64,000 nucleotides of DNA from Phycisphaerales bacterium (GCA_020639115.1 JACKHG010000016.1:1-64000), one strand, 5' to 3'; counted from the stretch's first letter, positions 28,578 through 37,702 are shown. The notes: generated by a model not told the origin, from the letters alone. Numbers and translations: made by a program.

Positions 28578-29441
28578 CTATTCGTACGAGTAGAACCCCC
28601 GCTTCGTCTTGTTCCCCAGCCGGCCGCCCGCCACCATCTTCTGCAGCAGCGGGGCGGGGAAGTACTTCGGATCGCCCAGGTTGCGGTAAAGCACCATCAT
28701 GATGTCCGCGCAAACGTCCAGGCCGATCAGGTCCGCGAGCCGCAGCGGACCCATCGGATGGGCCATCCCCAGCTTCATCACCTCGTCGATCGCCTCCGGC
28801 TCGGCCACGCCGTCCTGCAGCGTGAGAATCGCCTCGTTGATCATCGGCATCAGCACGCGGTTCGAGACGAAACCCGGATGATCGTTCACCCGCACCGGCG
28901 TCTTGCCCAGCGCAGCCGCGAGGTCGCGGACCGCCGTGAACGTCGCCTCGTCGGTCTCCAGGCCCATCACGATCTCGACCAGCTTCATCACCGGTACCGG
29001 GTTGAAAAAGTGCATGCCGATGAATCGATTGGGATTCTTCGTTACAGCCGCAAGCTCGGTGATGCTGATGCTGCTGGTGTTCGAAGCGCGGATCGCGTCG
29101 GCGTCCAGGACAGCGTCCAGGGCCCGGAAGAGATCCTTCTTGACGTCGGGCCGCTCGGTCGCCGCCTCGACGCAGATCCGGGCGCCCTTGCAATCGGGAA
29201 TGGCCGGGATCTTGCGGATGCGCTCCAGGGCCTGCGCCGCGTCGTCGGCGGTCATGCGTTCCTTCTGAACGCTGCGATCGAACTGTTTCCTGATGAACTC
29301 GATTCCCGCGTCGACGGCGGCGGCGTTGGCGTCGAACACCCGCACCTCGAACCCGCTCTGGGCGAACACCTGCACGATGCCGCGCCCCATCGTTCCCGCG
29401 CCGATCACGGCGACCGGCTGATCCTTGCCCACCTGAGTCAT
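28578..29441 (-). CDS. 3-hydroxybutyryl-CoA dehydrogenase
   Basis: 287 residues from ATG 29441, which overlaps the stop of the upstream acyl-CoA dehydrogenase (ATGA), so the two are translationally coupled; the longer open frame to 29840 lies inside that gene and is not used. NAD-binding GAGTMGRG at 14-21; catalytic pair His144 (FIGMHFFNPVPVM) and Glu156; NTSSISITEL at 121-130. Single-function short form (about 280-290 residues) without a hydratase domain, as in butanoate pathways. Converts 3-hydroxybutyryl-CoA to acetoacetyl-CoA. Confidence 0.95.
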   Translation of the reverse strand: MTQVGKDQPVAVIGAGTMGRGIVQVFAQSGFEVRVFDANAAAVDAGIEFIRKQFDRSVQKERMTADDAAQALERIRKIPAIPDCKGARICVEAATERPDVKKDLFRALDAVLDADAIRASNTSSISITELAAVTKNPNRFIGMHFFNPVPVMKLVEIVMGLETDEATFTAVRDLAAALGKTPVRVNDHPGFVSNRVLMPMINEAILTLQDGVAEPEAIDEVMKLGMAHPMGPLRLADLIGLDVCADIMMVLYRNLGDPKYFPAPLLQKMVAGGRLGNKTKRGFYSYE

Positions 29442-30604
29442 CGGTTCGTCTCCCACACGCGTGCGTTCTCGTCGAGCAGGCTCCGCGCCAGCACCAGGCG
29501 GTGAATCTCGCTGGTGCCCTCGTACAGCTCGGTGATTTTCGCGTCGCGGTACAGCCGCTCGACGGGGTAGTCGACGCAGTAGCCGTACCCCCCGAACACC
29601 TGCACGGCTGCACTCGCCGCCCGCGAGCACACCTCGGAGGCGTACAGCTTGCCCTGCGCCGCCTCGTAGGCGTAGTGCTGGCCGGAGTCCTTGAGCCAGG
29701 CCGCGCGGTACACCAGGCCCCGCGCCGCCTCGAGCTCCACCTTCATGTTCGCAATCTTGTTCTCGATCGCCTGGAAACTGCCGATCGGCCGCTTGAACTG
29801 CTCGCGCGTCTGCGCGTACTCGACAGCCGCGTCGAGGCACGCTGCGGCAATTCCCAGCGCCTGGGCCGCGACGCCGATACGCCCGCCGTCCAGCGTGGTC
29901 AGCGCCACGCGCAGGCCGCGCCCGCGGTCACCCAGGCGGTTCGCGTCCGGAACGATGCAGTCGTCGTACTCGAACTCCGCGGTCGACGTGCAGTGGATGC
30001 CGAGCTTCTCCTCGCACTTGACCAGCTTGAGCCCCGCCATGGGCTGATCGACGATGAACGCCGTCATGTGCCGCCGCGGATCGTCGTCGGTCACTGCGAA
30101 GAGGATGATCACCCGCGCCTCGCGGCCGTTGGTGACGAAGATCTTCGATCCGTTCACGTGCCAGCCGTCGTCGCGCTGCTCGGCCATGCAGCGCGCCGCG
30201 CCCGCGTCGCTCCCGCTGCCCGGCTCGGTGAGCGAGAAACAACCGATGCTTTCGCCGCTGGCCAGCGCGGGCAGGTATCGCTTCTTCTGGGCGTCGCTGC
30301 CGAACTGCAGGATCGGATCGACGCAGAGCGAGTTGTGCGCGCTGAGAAAGACGCCCGTGCCGCCGCACGCCCGCGAAATCTCCTCGACCACGATCGTCGA
30401 CGCGGTGGTGTCCATCCCCGCTCCGCCGTATTCCTCCGGAATGCAGATGCCGAAGAGCCCGAGTTCGGCCATCTTGGCGAGCAGTTCCGGCTCGATCGCA
30501 TGAGCCTGATCGCGCGCCGCCGCTCCGGGCGCAACCTCGCCCCGGGCAAACTCGCGCAGCGTGTCGCGCAAAACGCGGTGGTCTTCAGAGAATTCGAAAT
30601 CCAT
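29438..30604 (-). CDS. Acyl-CoA dehydrogenase 1 (short-chain type)
   Basis: 388 residues. FAD-dependent alpha,beta-dehydrogenation of acyl-CoA. Seen: CFSLTEPGSGSDA near residue 126, WHVNGSKIFVTNG, the FAD/dimer segment REQFKRPIGSFQAIENKIA, and the catalytic base Glu in LYEGTSEI near residue 366, the location used by short-chain and butyryl-CoA dehydrogenases. With the mutase making butyryl-CoA, a crotonyl-CoA-forming enzyme is plausible. First of three consecutive paralogs counted from the hydroxyacyl-CoA dehydrogenase side. Confidence 0.94.
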   Translation of the reverse strand: MDFEFSEDHRVLRDTLREFARGEVAPGAAARDQAHAIEPELLAKMAELGLFGICIPEEYGGAGMDTTASTIVVEEISRACGGTGVFLSAHNSLCVDPILQFGSDAQKKRYLPALASGESIGCFSLTEPGSGSDAGAARCMAEQRDDGWHVNGSKIFVTNGREARVIILFAVTDDDPRRHMTAFIVDQPMAGLKLVKCEEKLGIHCTSTAEFEYDDCIVPDANRLGDRGRGLRVALTTLDGGRIGVAAQALGIAAACLDAAVEYAQTREQFKRPIGSFQAIENKIANMKVELEAARGLVYRAAWLKDSGQHYAYEAAQGKLYASEVCSRAASAAVQVFGGYGYCVDYPVERLYRDAKITELYEGTSEIHRLVLARSLLDENARVWETNR

Positions 30605-30658
30605 AAGTTGGTTCCAACCCGAGCCCGTTTACACCCGCCGCCCGTCTTTCGCCCGCCG

Positions 30659-30706
30659 TCGACCTTCGACTTTCGACCTTCGACTTTCGACCCTTGACCT
30701 TCGACC
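30659..30706. repeat. Heptamer tandem repeat TTCGACY
   Basis: Six uninterrupted 7-bp units at 30665-30706 (TTCGACT, TTCGACC, TTCGACT, TTCGACC, CTTGACC, TTCGACC), preceded by a partial unit. It lies in the 110-bp gap between acyl-CoA dehydrogenase genes 2 and 1, ending 8 nt from the stop of gene 2. Confidence 0.9.
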
Positions 30707-30714
30707 GCCGTCCG

Positions 30715-31866
30715 TCACTTCGGCAGATCAAGCAGCGCCCGCGCGATGATCATCCGCTGGATCTGGCTCGATCCCTCGCCGATCTCGCAGAGCTTGGCGT
30801 CGCGCATCAACCGCTCGACCGGCCAGTCCTTGAGGTAGCCGTACCCGCCGTGAATCTGGATCGCGTCGAGGCAGACCTGCGTCGCCATCTCCGACGCGTA
30901 CAGCTTGCCGATCGACGATTCCAGGTTCGAGGTCCGGCCGCTGTCCTGCAGCCAGGCCGCCTTGCGCACCAGCAACCGCGCGGCATCCACCCGCACCGCC
31001 ATATCCGCGAGCATGAACTGGATCGACTGGTGCCGGTTGATCGGCTTGCCGAACTGCTCGCGCTCGCCGGAGTACTTCAGCGATTCCTCCAGCGCGCCGC
31101 GGCCTAGGCCGACCGAGAGCGCCCCGATCGTGATCCGCCCGCGCTCGAGCACCTTCAGCGTGTCGAGAAAGCCCGCGTTCAGCTCGCCCAGGAGATTCGC
31201 CGCCGGCACGCGGCAGTCGTGAAATCCCAATGGGACGGTGTCGCTGGCGCGCATGCCCAGCTTGTCCTCCTTGGGGCCGATCTCCAGGCCGGGCGTGCCG
31301 CGTTCGACGAGGAACGCGCTGATGCCCTTGGCCTTGGGCGCTTCGGGATCGGTCCGCGCCATCACCACGAACACGCCCGCCTTGTCGCCATTGGTGATGA
31401 AGTTCTTCGACCCGTTGAGCACGAAGCCGTCGCCGTCGCGCACCGCCGTCGTGCGCAGGGCGGCTGCATCGCTGCCGCTGCCCGGTTCGGTGAGCGCCCA
31501 GGCGCCGAGCATCTCGCCGTGCGCCAGCGGCGGCAGGTATTTCTGCTTCTGCGCGGCGTTGCCCGCGACGAGGATGTGCCCGCAGCAGAGTCCGTTGTGC
31601 GCCGCCACGACGAGCGCGGTTCCGCCGCACTGGCGGGCGAGTTCCTCGACGACCACGCTCATGCCCAGGTAGCCGATGCCCGCGCCGCCGAGTTCCTCCG
31701 GCACGAGGATGCCCATCAGGCCCAGGCTCGCCATCTCCCGCAGCGTCTCCGCCGGGATCACGCCCTCGCGGTCCCAGGCCCGCGCGTTCGGCCCGATCCG
31801 ATCGGCTGCAAACTTCCGCACCGTGTCGCGCAGCAGCCTGAGATCTTCCGGCAACTCGTAGTTCAT
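30715..31866 (-). CDS. Acyl-CoA dehydrogenase 2
   Basis: 383 residues from ATG 31866. Family landmarks are AWALTEPGSGSDA, FVLNGSKNFITNG, and REQFGKPINRHQSIQFMLAD. The catalytic-loop Glu is kept but the loop reads IGEGSSQIQRM instead of the usual YEGTSEIQR, so substrate or rate may differ from its neighbours. Likely a branched or short-chain acyl-CoA enzyme in valine/isobutyrate breakdown; the exact substrate cannot be told from sequence. Same strand and orientation as the rest of the cluster. Confidence 0.93.
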   Translation of the reverse strand: MNYELPEDLRLLRDTVRKFAADRIGPNARAWDREGVIPAETLREMASLGLMGILVPEELGGAGIGYLGMSVVVEELARQCGGTALVVAAHNGLCCGHILVAGNAAQKQKYLPPLAHGEMLGAWALTEPGSGSDAAALRTTAVRDGDGFVLNGSKNFITNGDKAGVFVVMARTDPEAPKAKGISAFLVERGTPGLEIGPKEDKLGMRASDTVPLGFHDCRVPAANLLGELNAGFLDTLKVLERGRITIGALSVGLGRGALEESLKYSGEREQFGKPINRHQSIQFMLADMAVRVDAARLLVRKAAWLQDSGRTSNLESSIGKLYASEMATQVCLDAIQIHGGYGYLKDWPVERLMRDAKLCEIGEGSSQIQRMIIARALLDLPK

Positions 31867-31966
31867 GTGCGTATTACCCTCGTTGTGGATCGCCCGAGCG
31901 GACGCCGAATTCGAGTATTCTACGAACCGGCCCGCCGCGTGCCAGACGACCGCGGATTCCCTCGCT

Positions 31967-33112
31967 TCAGTGCACGCCGTCTTTCAGCAGCGCGCGGGCG
32001 ATGATCAGCCGCTGAATCTCGCTGGTGCCCTCGTAGATCGTCGTCACACGCACGTCGCGGTAGAGCTGCTCCACCCGGCACTCGTTGACGTAGCCCATCC
32101 CGCCGTGCAACTGCACCGCGCGGTACGCGATCCGGTTCGCCGCTTCCGTCGCGAACAGCTTCGCCTTCGAACTGGCGGCTGGATCGAGCTGGCCGCGATC
32201 GATCAGGTCAGCCGCGTACCCGATGAGCTCGCGCGCCGCGGCGACCTCCACCGCGCTGTCCGCAATCATCTGCTGAATCGCCTGAAAACTGGACAGTTGC
32301 GTGCCGAACTGCTCGCGCTCGTGCGCAAACTTGATCATCTCGTCCAGGCACGCAGCCGCGATGCCCGTGGCCTGCGCGGCGATGCCGATGCGGCCGCCGT
32401 TCAGCGCGGTCAGCCCGACGGCGAGCCCTTCGCCCTCCTCGCCCAGCAGATTGTCGCACGGCGCCTTGACGTCGCTGAACGAAATTACCGCGGTCTCGCT
32501 GCCGCGAATTCCCATTTTCCCGTGGATCGGGTCGCGGCCGACGCCCGCGGCGTTGCCGTCCACCAGGATCATGCTGAGCCCGTTCTTGCCGGTGCCGGGC
32601 GACGTCCGCGCCAGCGTGACGAACCACCGGCCGGTCAGGCCGTTGGTGATCCACATTTTCTCGCCGTTCAGCACGAAGCTGTCACCGTGGCGATCGGCGC
32701 GGGTCCGCGAGGCGGAAGGGTCGCTGCCGGCGCCGGCCTCGCTGATCGCGAATGCGCCGAAGCTCTCCGGCTCGCCCCAGTGCGGCAGCAGCGTTTCGCG
32801 CAGGTGCGCCGGGGCGAACAGGTTGAGCACGTGGCCCACCATGTTGTGCACGCACAGCGTTACCGCCGCGGACGGCGAGGCGTAGGCGATCTCGTGAATG
32901 ATCGCGGCGTAGGTGTCGTAGCCGCAGCCCAGCCCGCCGCAGGACTCCGGCAGCACGATATTGAAAAACCCCATCTCGGCCAGCGTCGGCAGCACCTCCA
33001 CCACGGTGCCTTCACCGCGGTCCCAGCGCCGGTCGCGATCCTGCAGTTCCGATCGAGCAAATTCCCGCGCCGCGTGGATGAGCATCTCGTCGGAGGCGGT
33101 ATCGGCGGCCAT
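31967..33112 (-). CDS. Acyl-CoA dehydrogenase 3, first gene of the acyl-CoA cluster
   Basis: 381 residues from ATG 33112; AGAGGA lies about 13 nt upstream, and the alternative TTG at 33124 is too close to it. Landmarks: FAISEAGAGSD (Glu-Ala-Gly in place of the more common TEPGSGSD), FVLNGEKMWITNG, REQFGTQLSSFQAIQQMIAD, and the catalytic Glu in IYEGTSEIQR. It opens a seven-gene minus-strand run, so the promoter of the cluster should lie in the gene-free region to its right. Confidence 0.93.
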   Translation of the reverse strand: MAADTASDEMLIHAAREFARSELQDRDRRWDRGEGTVVEVLPTLAEMGFFNIVLPESCGGLGCGYDTYAAIIHEIAYASPSAAVTLCVHNMVGHVLNLFAPAHLRETLLPHWGEPESFGAFAISEAGAGSDPSASRTRADRHGDSFVLNGEKMWITNGLTGRWFVTLARTSPGTGKNGLSMILVDGNAAGVGRDPIHGKMGIRGSETAVISFSDVKAPCDNLLGEEGEGLAVGLTALNGGRIGIAAQATGIAAACLDEMIKFAHEREQFGTQLSSFQAIQQMIADSAVEVAAARELIGYAADLIDRGQLDPAASSKAKLFATEAANRIAYRAVQLHGGMGYVNECRVEQLYRDVRVTTIYEGTSEIQRLIIARALLKDGVH

Positions 33113-34239
33113 GGGGCGGTGCAATCCTCTGATGCCTCGTGCAGTCTGCCGCCCGATCGGTGATGGGTACCCCAGGCGACGGTGAATTGGTCACGGCCGT
33201 TGCACTGCGCTGAATGCAACGTGAACGCAGTTTAGCCGCAACGTCGGAGCCCGGTCAAACCGCGCGGGCGCGCCCGCGCGACGCCCGCGCAAAAAGCAGG
33301 CCGGCAGCGCGACGTCGTCGTGCTGCCGGCATCCTGCCTCTTCCCCTGAGCTCCGGAAAGCACGCGCCGTTGCCGGCCTTCCTCTCGGTCAGCCACACCG
33401 ACGTTACGCGCTCCCCCCGCCCTGCGTAGATCCCGTCTTCCCCTCCAGAATTCGCTCGGTTCGTTGTGCCAAGAACCGGCGCGGAAGCGAGCACTGGCGT
33501 CACGGGGCACGTGAAGCTAGGGCAAAAGTTGTGCAGGGTCAAACGACAAAAGTGGCGATCCCGAGACTCTGAGCAGCGCAGGCAAATCAACAGCATGCCG
33601 ATGCGCCGTTCGCAGCTTCTCACGTTGGGCACTATTGACCAACTCTCTCCGGTGCGGTGGGAACTGGTTACCCACTCCGCGATTCGGGCTGATCCGGAAG
33701 TGACCTATTAATATCTTGTAGAACAATAGTTTACGGAAAAATATTCGACGTTTCGGTCGTCTGGTATACCCCGTGCCCAATGGCTTCTTTGCGGTGGCCG
33801 CCCGGTGCTGTGGGGGGAGCTGGGCGGCTGCCTACCTTGGGTCTGCAGAGCAGACTATGAGGTGCGGCCTTGGGGATTTAGTGGTATTGGGGGGTTTGGG
33901 GGCCGGAGAGGGAAAGCATTGACGGGCCAAGGCGGCCCGTGATGGCCAGGACGAGGCTTGGCGGCGTGCGGGTCGGGGACGCCGCCGCGCCTGGGAGGGA
34001 GAGAGCCGCGTACCGCGCCTGGTCAACACGCGCCGCCTCTGCCGCGGTCGATCGGTCCACTGTGGACCGGTCGGCTGCGGCTTGTTTTTTGGGGGGCGGT
34101 CCCGGCGCGCCCACGCCATATCCGCCCTAGTTTTTCCCAACCGAGCCGCAGCGCTTGACCCCTTGCACGCAAGGCCGCACAGTATGCGCGCCCCCGCCGC
34201 CGGCGCTTTGACGCTGCGGCCGACCATGCGGAGACGGAG
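33113..34239. other. 1.1-kb gene-free region with an orphan terminator
   Basis: Divergent region between the acyl-CoA cluster and upp, so it should contain both promoters. It has a minus-strand terminator at 33291-33337 with no convincing gene in front of it, and an AT-rich patch at about 33700-33760 containing the 13-bp word CAATAGTTTACGG. ORFs here (for example 33255-33632 on the minus strand) have no Shine-Dalgarno or recognisable sequence. A small RNA is possible. Confidence 0.45.
33291..33337 (-). terminator. Orphan rho-independent terminator (minus strand)
   Basis: Stem GCCGGCAGC / GCTGCCGGC with a 13-nt loop, extended past a 3-nt bulge by GCAG / CTGC, followed on the minus strand by TTTTT. 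It lies 179 bp upstream of the start of the acyl-CoA cluster, in the same direction, so it either ends an unseen transcript or attenuates transcription entering the cluster. Confidence 0.65.
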
Positions 34240-34875
34240 ATGGCCAGCGACCCCAACCTGCACCTGTTGACCCATCCGCTCATCCAGCAGCGCCTCACGA
34301 TTGCTCGTGATCGCAACACCGGCGTGGAAGCGTTCCGTCGCCAGGTCAGCCTCATCGCCCGGTTGATGGTCTACGAACTGACCCGGGATTACCCGACCGT
34401 CGACGTCGAGGTCCAGACGCCGGTGGGCGCCTGTCGCGGCAAGAAGCTGGCGGTCAACCTGACGCTGGTGCCCATTCTGCGGGCCGGGTTGGGGATGGCG
34501 GAGGGGATCCTGGAGCTGATACCCGAGGCCCGCGTCGGCCACCTCGGACTCTACCGCAACGAGCAGACGCTCGAACCTGTGACCTACTACAACAAGCTGC
34601 CGCCCGACATCGCCGAGACCGACGTGATCGTCATCGACCCGATGCTGGCCACCGGCGGGTCACTCTCCACCGCGGTCGACTACGTGGCTCGCGTGGGGGC
34701 GCGGCGCATCAAGATCCTCTGCCTGGTGGCCAGCCCGGAGGGCATCGCCGTCGTCCGCCGCGACCATCCGACCATGCCCATCTATACAGCCGCTGTCGAT
34801 GAGTGCCTCAACGAGCGCGGCTACATCGTGCCCGGCCTCGGTGATGCCGGCGACCGCCTGTTCGGCACCGCCTGA
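34240..34875 (+). CDS. upp: Uracil phosphoribosyltransferase
   Basis: Salvage enzyme converting uracil and PRPP to UMP in the cytoplasm. 211 residues, the usual size. The PRPP-binding loop VIVIDPMLATGGS is at 129-141; LVPILRAGLGMAEG at 77-89 and the C-terminal YIVPGLGDAGDRLFGT, which binds uracil, are typical. The ATG at 34240 has GGAG repeats (GGAGACGGAG) in front. Single gene, convergent with the phosphatase/cytochrome gene 21 bp away. Confidence 0.97.
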   Translation: MASDPNLHLLTHPLIQQRLTIARDRNTGVEAFRRQVSLIARLMVYELTRDYPTVDVEVQTPVGACRGKKLAVNLTLVPILRAGLGMAEGILELIPEARVGHLGLYRNEQTLEPVTYYNKLPPDIAETDVIVIDPMLATGGSLSTAVDYVARVGARRIKILCLVASPEGIAVVRRDHPTMPIYTAAVDECLNERGYIVPGLGDAGDRLFGTA

Positions 34876-34896
34876 ACGCTCGTTCCGAAGCCGTAT

Positions 34897-35853
34897 TCAG
34901 TTGCGGTACTTGCTGTGGCATTCCTTGCACGACTGCGCCAGCGCGTCGAACGCCGCAGCGCTGCGCTCCGGGTCGGCGTCGGAAATGGACTTTTCCAGGG
35001 CGGTGGCGCGCGTGCCAGCCGCGAACAGCATTTGCTGGAAGTCCTCCGGCTTGCCTAGCGCCGTCCTGTCCGTCGGCAGGTGCTGGAACAGGTCCGCCAG
35101 CCGCGAGGCTTCCGCGAGCGGCACCAGGTCGGGATGGTCCGCGGGTGTGTTCCAATCAGCCTCCTGGATCGCCTTCAAATTGTCCCAGGCGCGGTCGACC
35201 GCCGCCATCGCCGCGGTGAAGTCACCAACTTCCGCCCGTTCGGGAAAGTCCGCCGGCGCAGTGTTCATCACCGCGTCCGCGAGCGGGTGCGCATCCGCGA
35301 CCGCAGCCCAGAGGCCCGGGTAATGGGGTGAAGTCCCTACCTCCTCCAGCAGGTGCTTGCCCTGGGCGCAGTCCAGACGATGGGTGCCGATGGCGGCCAC
35401 GACGGCGGCGGCCGGCCCGCGGTGTTGGCCGTGGTGGCAGTGCACGTACATTGGCTTGGGCAGGTCGCGCAGAGCCCGCGCCAGTTCGATGCGCTGGTCC
35501 GGCTTGATCCCGTCGTAGCCGATCGGCAGGTGCACGTAGCGCATGCCGCGTGAGCGGGCGGCGGCTGCGTCGGGAACCGCGCCGTCCACCGAGACGATGG
35601 TGCGGATGCCGGCGTCGGCCAGGGCGTCGAAATCCGCCGGCGTCATGGGCTGAGCCCCGCTGACCAGGTCATCGCTGACCGCCAGAAAGTTGTTGATCGG
35701 GATAGGTTTGACCAGCGCTGCGTTACCGGCGGTGCTCGCCGCAGGCTGCGCAGCAGGGCTTGCGGCAGGCTCGGTCCGTACGGCTTCGCGGCGGCAGGAG
35801 TTGGATGCGGCCAAGAGCCACATGACGAGGAAGAATCTGATACCGGTGGACAT
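34897..35853 (-). CDS. Exported fusion of a Cys-phosphatase domain and a cytochrome c'-like heme domain
   Basis: 318 residues from ATG 35853. Signal sequence with a possible lipobox (ASNSC, Cys20). Residues about 50-175 resemble a dual-specificity/tyrosine phosphatase: VHCHHGQHRG at 137-146 is the active-site C-x5-R loop (Cys139 to Arg145). Residues about 200-318 are helical and end CKECHSKYR, the C-terminal C-x-x-C-H heme site (Cys309, Cys312, His313) and following aromatic-Arg of cytochromes c'. Both catalytic features appear intact. The phosphatase may act on a periplasmic phosphoester with the heme sensing redox or NO; that link is inference. The open frame runs upstream to 35886 but the hydrophobic start is at 35853. 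Confidence 0.85.
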   Translation of the reverse strand: MSTGIRFFLVMWLLAASNSCRREAVRTEPAASPAAQPAASTAGNAALVKPIPINNFLAVSDDLVSGAQPMTPADFDALADAGIRTIVSVDGAVPDAAAARSRGMRYVHLPIGYDGIKPDQRIELARALRDLPKPMYVHCHHGQHRGPAAAVVAAIGTHRLDCAQGKHLLEEVGTSPHYPGLWAAVADAHPLADAVMNTAPADFPERAEVGDFTAAMAAVDRAWDNLKAIQEADWNTPADHPDLVPLAEASRLADLFQHLPTDRTALGKPEDFQQMLFAAGTRATALEKSISDADPERSAAAFDALAQSCKECHSKYRN

Positions 35854-36030
35854 GCGACAGAATTTACCCCGGGACAAGCCGGCCATCCACTCCTCGATTG
35901 TGTCGAGTTGTCCCTTTCACCGGCTGGTTGTTGTGATTATACTCATAACCGTATTCCCAGGGGGCGCTTGCGGTCAGGGATCATCGGGCGGGCCGGCGGC
36001 GCCAGGCACATCTCGTCGAGGAGACATATC

Positions 36031-36519
36031 ATGAAGGGGCTGATCACGTTCGCGGTGGTCGCGGGCCTGCTCGTCACGGCGGGCTACTTCGTCATGGGCA
36101 AATACCTGATGTCCGACACGGGTGAGCTGATCGCGTTCGCCTGCGGAAATGCCAATGGCGATCTGCAGGAGATCCAGATCGTCGTGCCGATCGCCTACCC
36201 CAAGCGCGAGCCGCCGCGCGTCGAAGTCTCCAACGGCTACGTCTTCTGGGACGAGTGGATCGAGCAGCACTACATCGTGACCAGCAAGAGCGGAGAACGC
36301 ATCGCGCTGGAGCGTCGCTTCGCCGGCAACCTGATTCCGGATGCGAAAGTGGGCACGCCCGACTCCTACCTGATCGGCCACGTCAAGACCGGCGAGGAAT
36401 ACCAGTTCGATTTCGTGCCCTCGCTGGCCGAAGGCAAGCGCTATCGCCGCACGTTCCGCGTCGAGGGCGACGGCAAACCATTCCGTCGCGAGACGTTCGA
36501 ATTCGTCGAGGACGGTTGA
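36031..36519 (+). CDS. Hypothetical membrane-anchored protein
   Basis: 162 residues from ATG 36031, preceded by GAGGAGA; the open frame further upstream has no ribosome-binding site. One N-terminal transmembrane segment at about 4-22, then a beta-rich soluble domain with no motif I recognise. It is convergent with the phosphate transporter gene. No function assigned. Confidence 0.75.
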   Translation: MKGLITFAVVAGLLVTAGYFVMGKYLMSDTGELIAFACGNANGDLQEIQIVVPIAYPKREPPRVEVSNGYVFWDEWIEQHYIVTSKSGERIALERRFAGNLIPDAKVGTPDSYLIGHVKTGEEYQFDFVPSLAEGKRYRRTFRVEGDGKPFRRETFEFVEDG

Positions 36520-36548
36520 ACGAGTCAGCGACGTCGCCAACATCAGAG

Positions 36549-36568
36549 CCCCGGGCGCAAGCCCGGGG
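36549..36568. repeat. Perfect hairpin with GCAA loop
   Basis: CCCCGGGC / GCCCGGGG closed by a GCAA tetraloop of the stable GNRA type, 30 nt after a stop codon and without a T-run. The left arm, loop and next base recur at 47691-47703. It may stabilise 3' ends or be a small dispersed repeat. Confidence 0.7.
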
Positions 36569-36674
36569 ACAAATCCAATTCGCACTCGAACTCCGCAACC
36601 GCCGCAAGTGCCGCGCGTGTCCTCGTGCGTGCTCGGGCTGACCGCGTACCACGCCGCGACAGTGGCCCGGCAAC

Positions 36675-37691
36675 TCAAACGAGCCGGAGGATCAGCAGGT
36701 GGATTCCGGCGGCCAGCGCCGCGGCCATGGGCAGCGTCAGCACCCAGGCCCAGGCGATCTCGTAGCCCACCGACCAGCGGACGGAGCGGAGCCGGCGGAC
36801 CATGCCCACGCCGAAGATGGAGCCGGTGATGGTGTGCGTCGTGCTTACCGGAATTCCAAAATACGACAGGGCCACGATCGTCGCGCCCCCGCCGAACTCG
36901 GCGCAGAAGCCGTCGACCGGAGTCAGCTTGGTGACGCGGTGGCCGAGCGTGTGCACGACCTTCCATCCGCCGAGGTAGGTGCCCAGGGCCATCGCCCCGT
37001 GGCAGCTCAGGATGATCCACCAGGCCAGTTGGCCGGAGTTGGGATCGCCGCTGTGCGTGGCCCAGCTCTGCAGCCGCGGCACGCTGATCAGCGCCGCGAA
37101 GATGATGCCCATCGTCTTCTGCGCATCATTCAGCCCGTGGCTCAGGCTGTAGAGCCCCGCCGACAGCAACTGCAGCACGCGAAAGGTCCGATCGACGCCG
37201 CGCGGCGTCCTTTTCCGGCAGATCCACATCGTCGCGATCATGTTCAGCCCGCCGAGGGCGAGCCCGATCAGCGGCGACAGCACGATGAACAGCGCGATTT
37301 TCCCGATCGGACCCCAGTGCAGCGCGTGCATGCCGCCGCTGGCCAGCGCGGCACCGGCCAGCGCCCCGATGAGCGCATGCGACACGCTGATGGGCAGGCC
37401 GCGCCAGGTGCATACCACCGTCCACACGATCGCCGCCAGCAGCGCCGCCAGCACCAGGTGCGGCGTGATCACGTGCGGGGCAACCAGGTCGTGGCCGATC
37501 GTCTTGGCGACGTGCGTGCTGAAGCAGAACGCCGCGACGAAATTGAAAAACGCCGCCCACAGCACGGCCAGGCGCGGCGTGAGCACCCGCGTGGCCACCA
37601 CCGTCGCGATCGAGTTCGCGGCGTCGTTGATCCCGTTCGCGAAATCGAAGATCAGGGCGATCGCGATGATGATGATGACGTAGGTGACCAT
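36675..37691 (-). CDS. PiT-family inorganic phosphate transporter
   Basis: 338 residues from ATG 37691; the open frame upstream of this belongs to the DUF47 gene. About ten membrane segments. PiT signatures: IFDFANGINDAANSIAT near residues 14-30, SHGLNDAQKTMGIIFA, EFGGGATIVALSYFGIPVST then THTITGSIFGVG. Low-affinity phosphate (metal-phosphate) symport driven by cation gradient. Its ATG lies 11 nt after the stop of the DUF47 gene, a common pairing in which the DUF47 protein supports the transporter. Confidence 0.94.
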   Translation of the reverse strand: MVTYVIIIIAIALIFDFANGINDAANSIATVVATRVLTPRLAVLWAAFFNFVAAFCFSTHVAKTIGHDLVAPHVITPHLVLAALLAAIVWTVVCTWRGLPISVSHALIGALAGAALASGGMHALHWGPIGKIALFIVLSPLIGLALGGLNMIATMWICRKRTPRGVDRTFRVLQLLSAGLYSLSHGLNDAQKTMGIIFAALISVPRLQSWATHSGDPNSGQLAWWIILSCHGAMALGTYLGGWKVVHTLGHRVTKLTPVDGFCAEFGGGATIVALSYFGIPVSTTHTITGSIFGVGMVRRLRSVRWSVGYEIAWAWVLTLPMAAALAAGIHLLILRLV

Positions 37692-37702
37692 GCCCGGCGG
37701 CC

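Noticed and set aside
33255..33632. Minus-strand ORF of 125 residues in the gene-free region before the acyl-CoA cluster
   Set aside because: It runs through the terminator hairpin, has no Shine-Dalgarno and shows no recognisable sequence.
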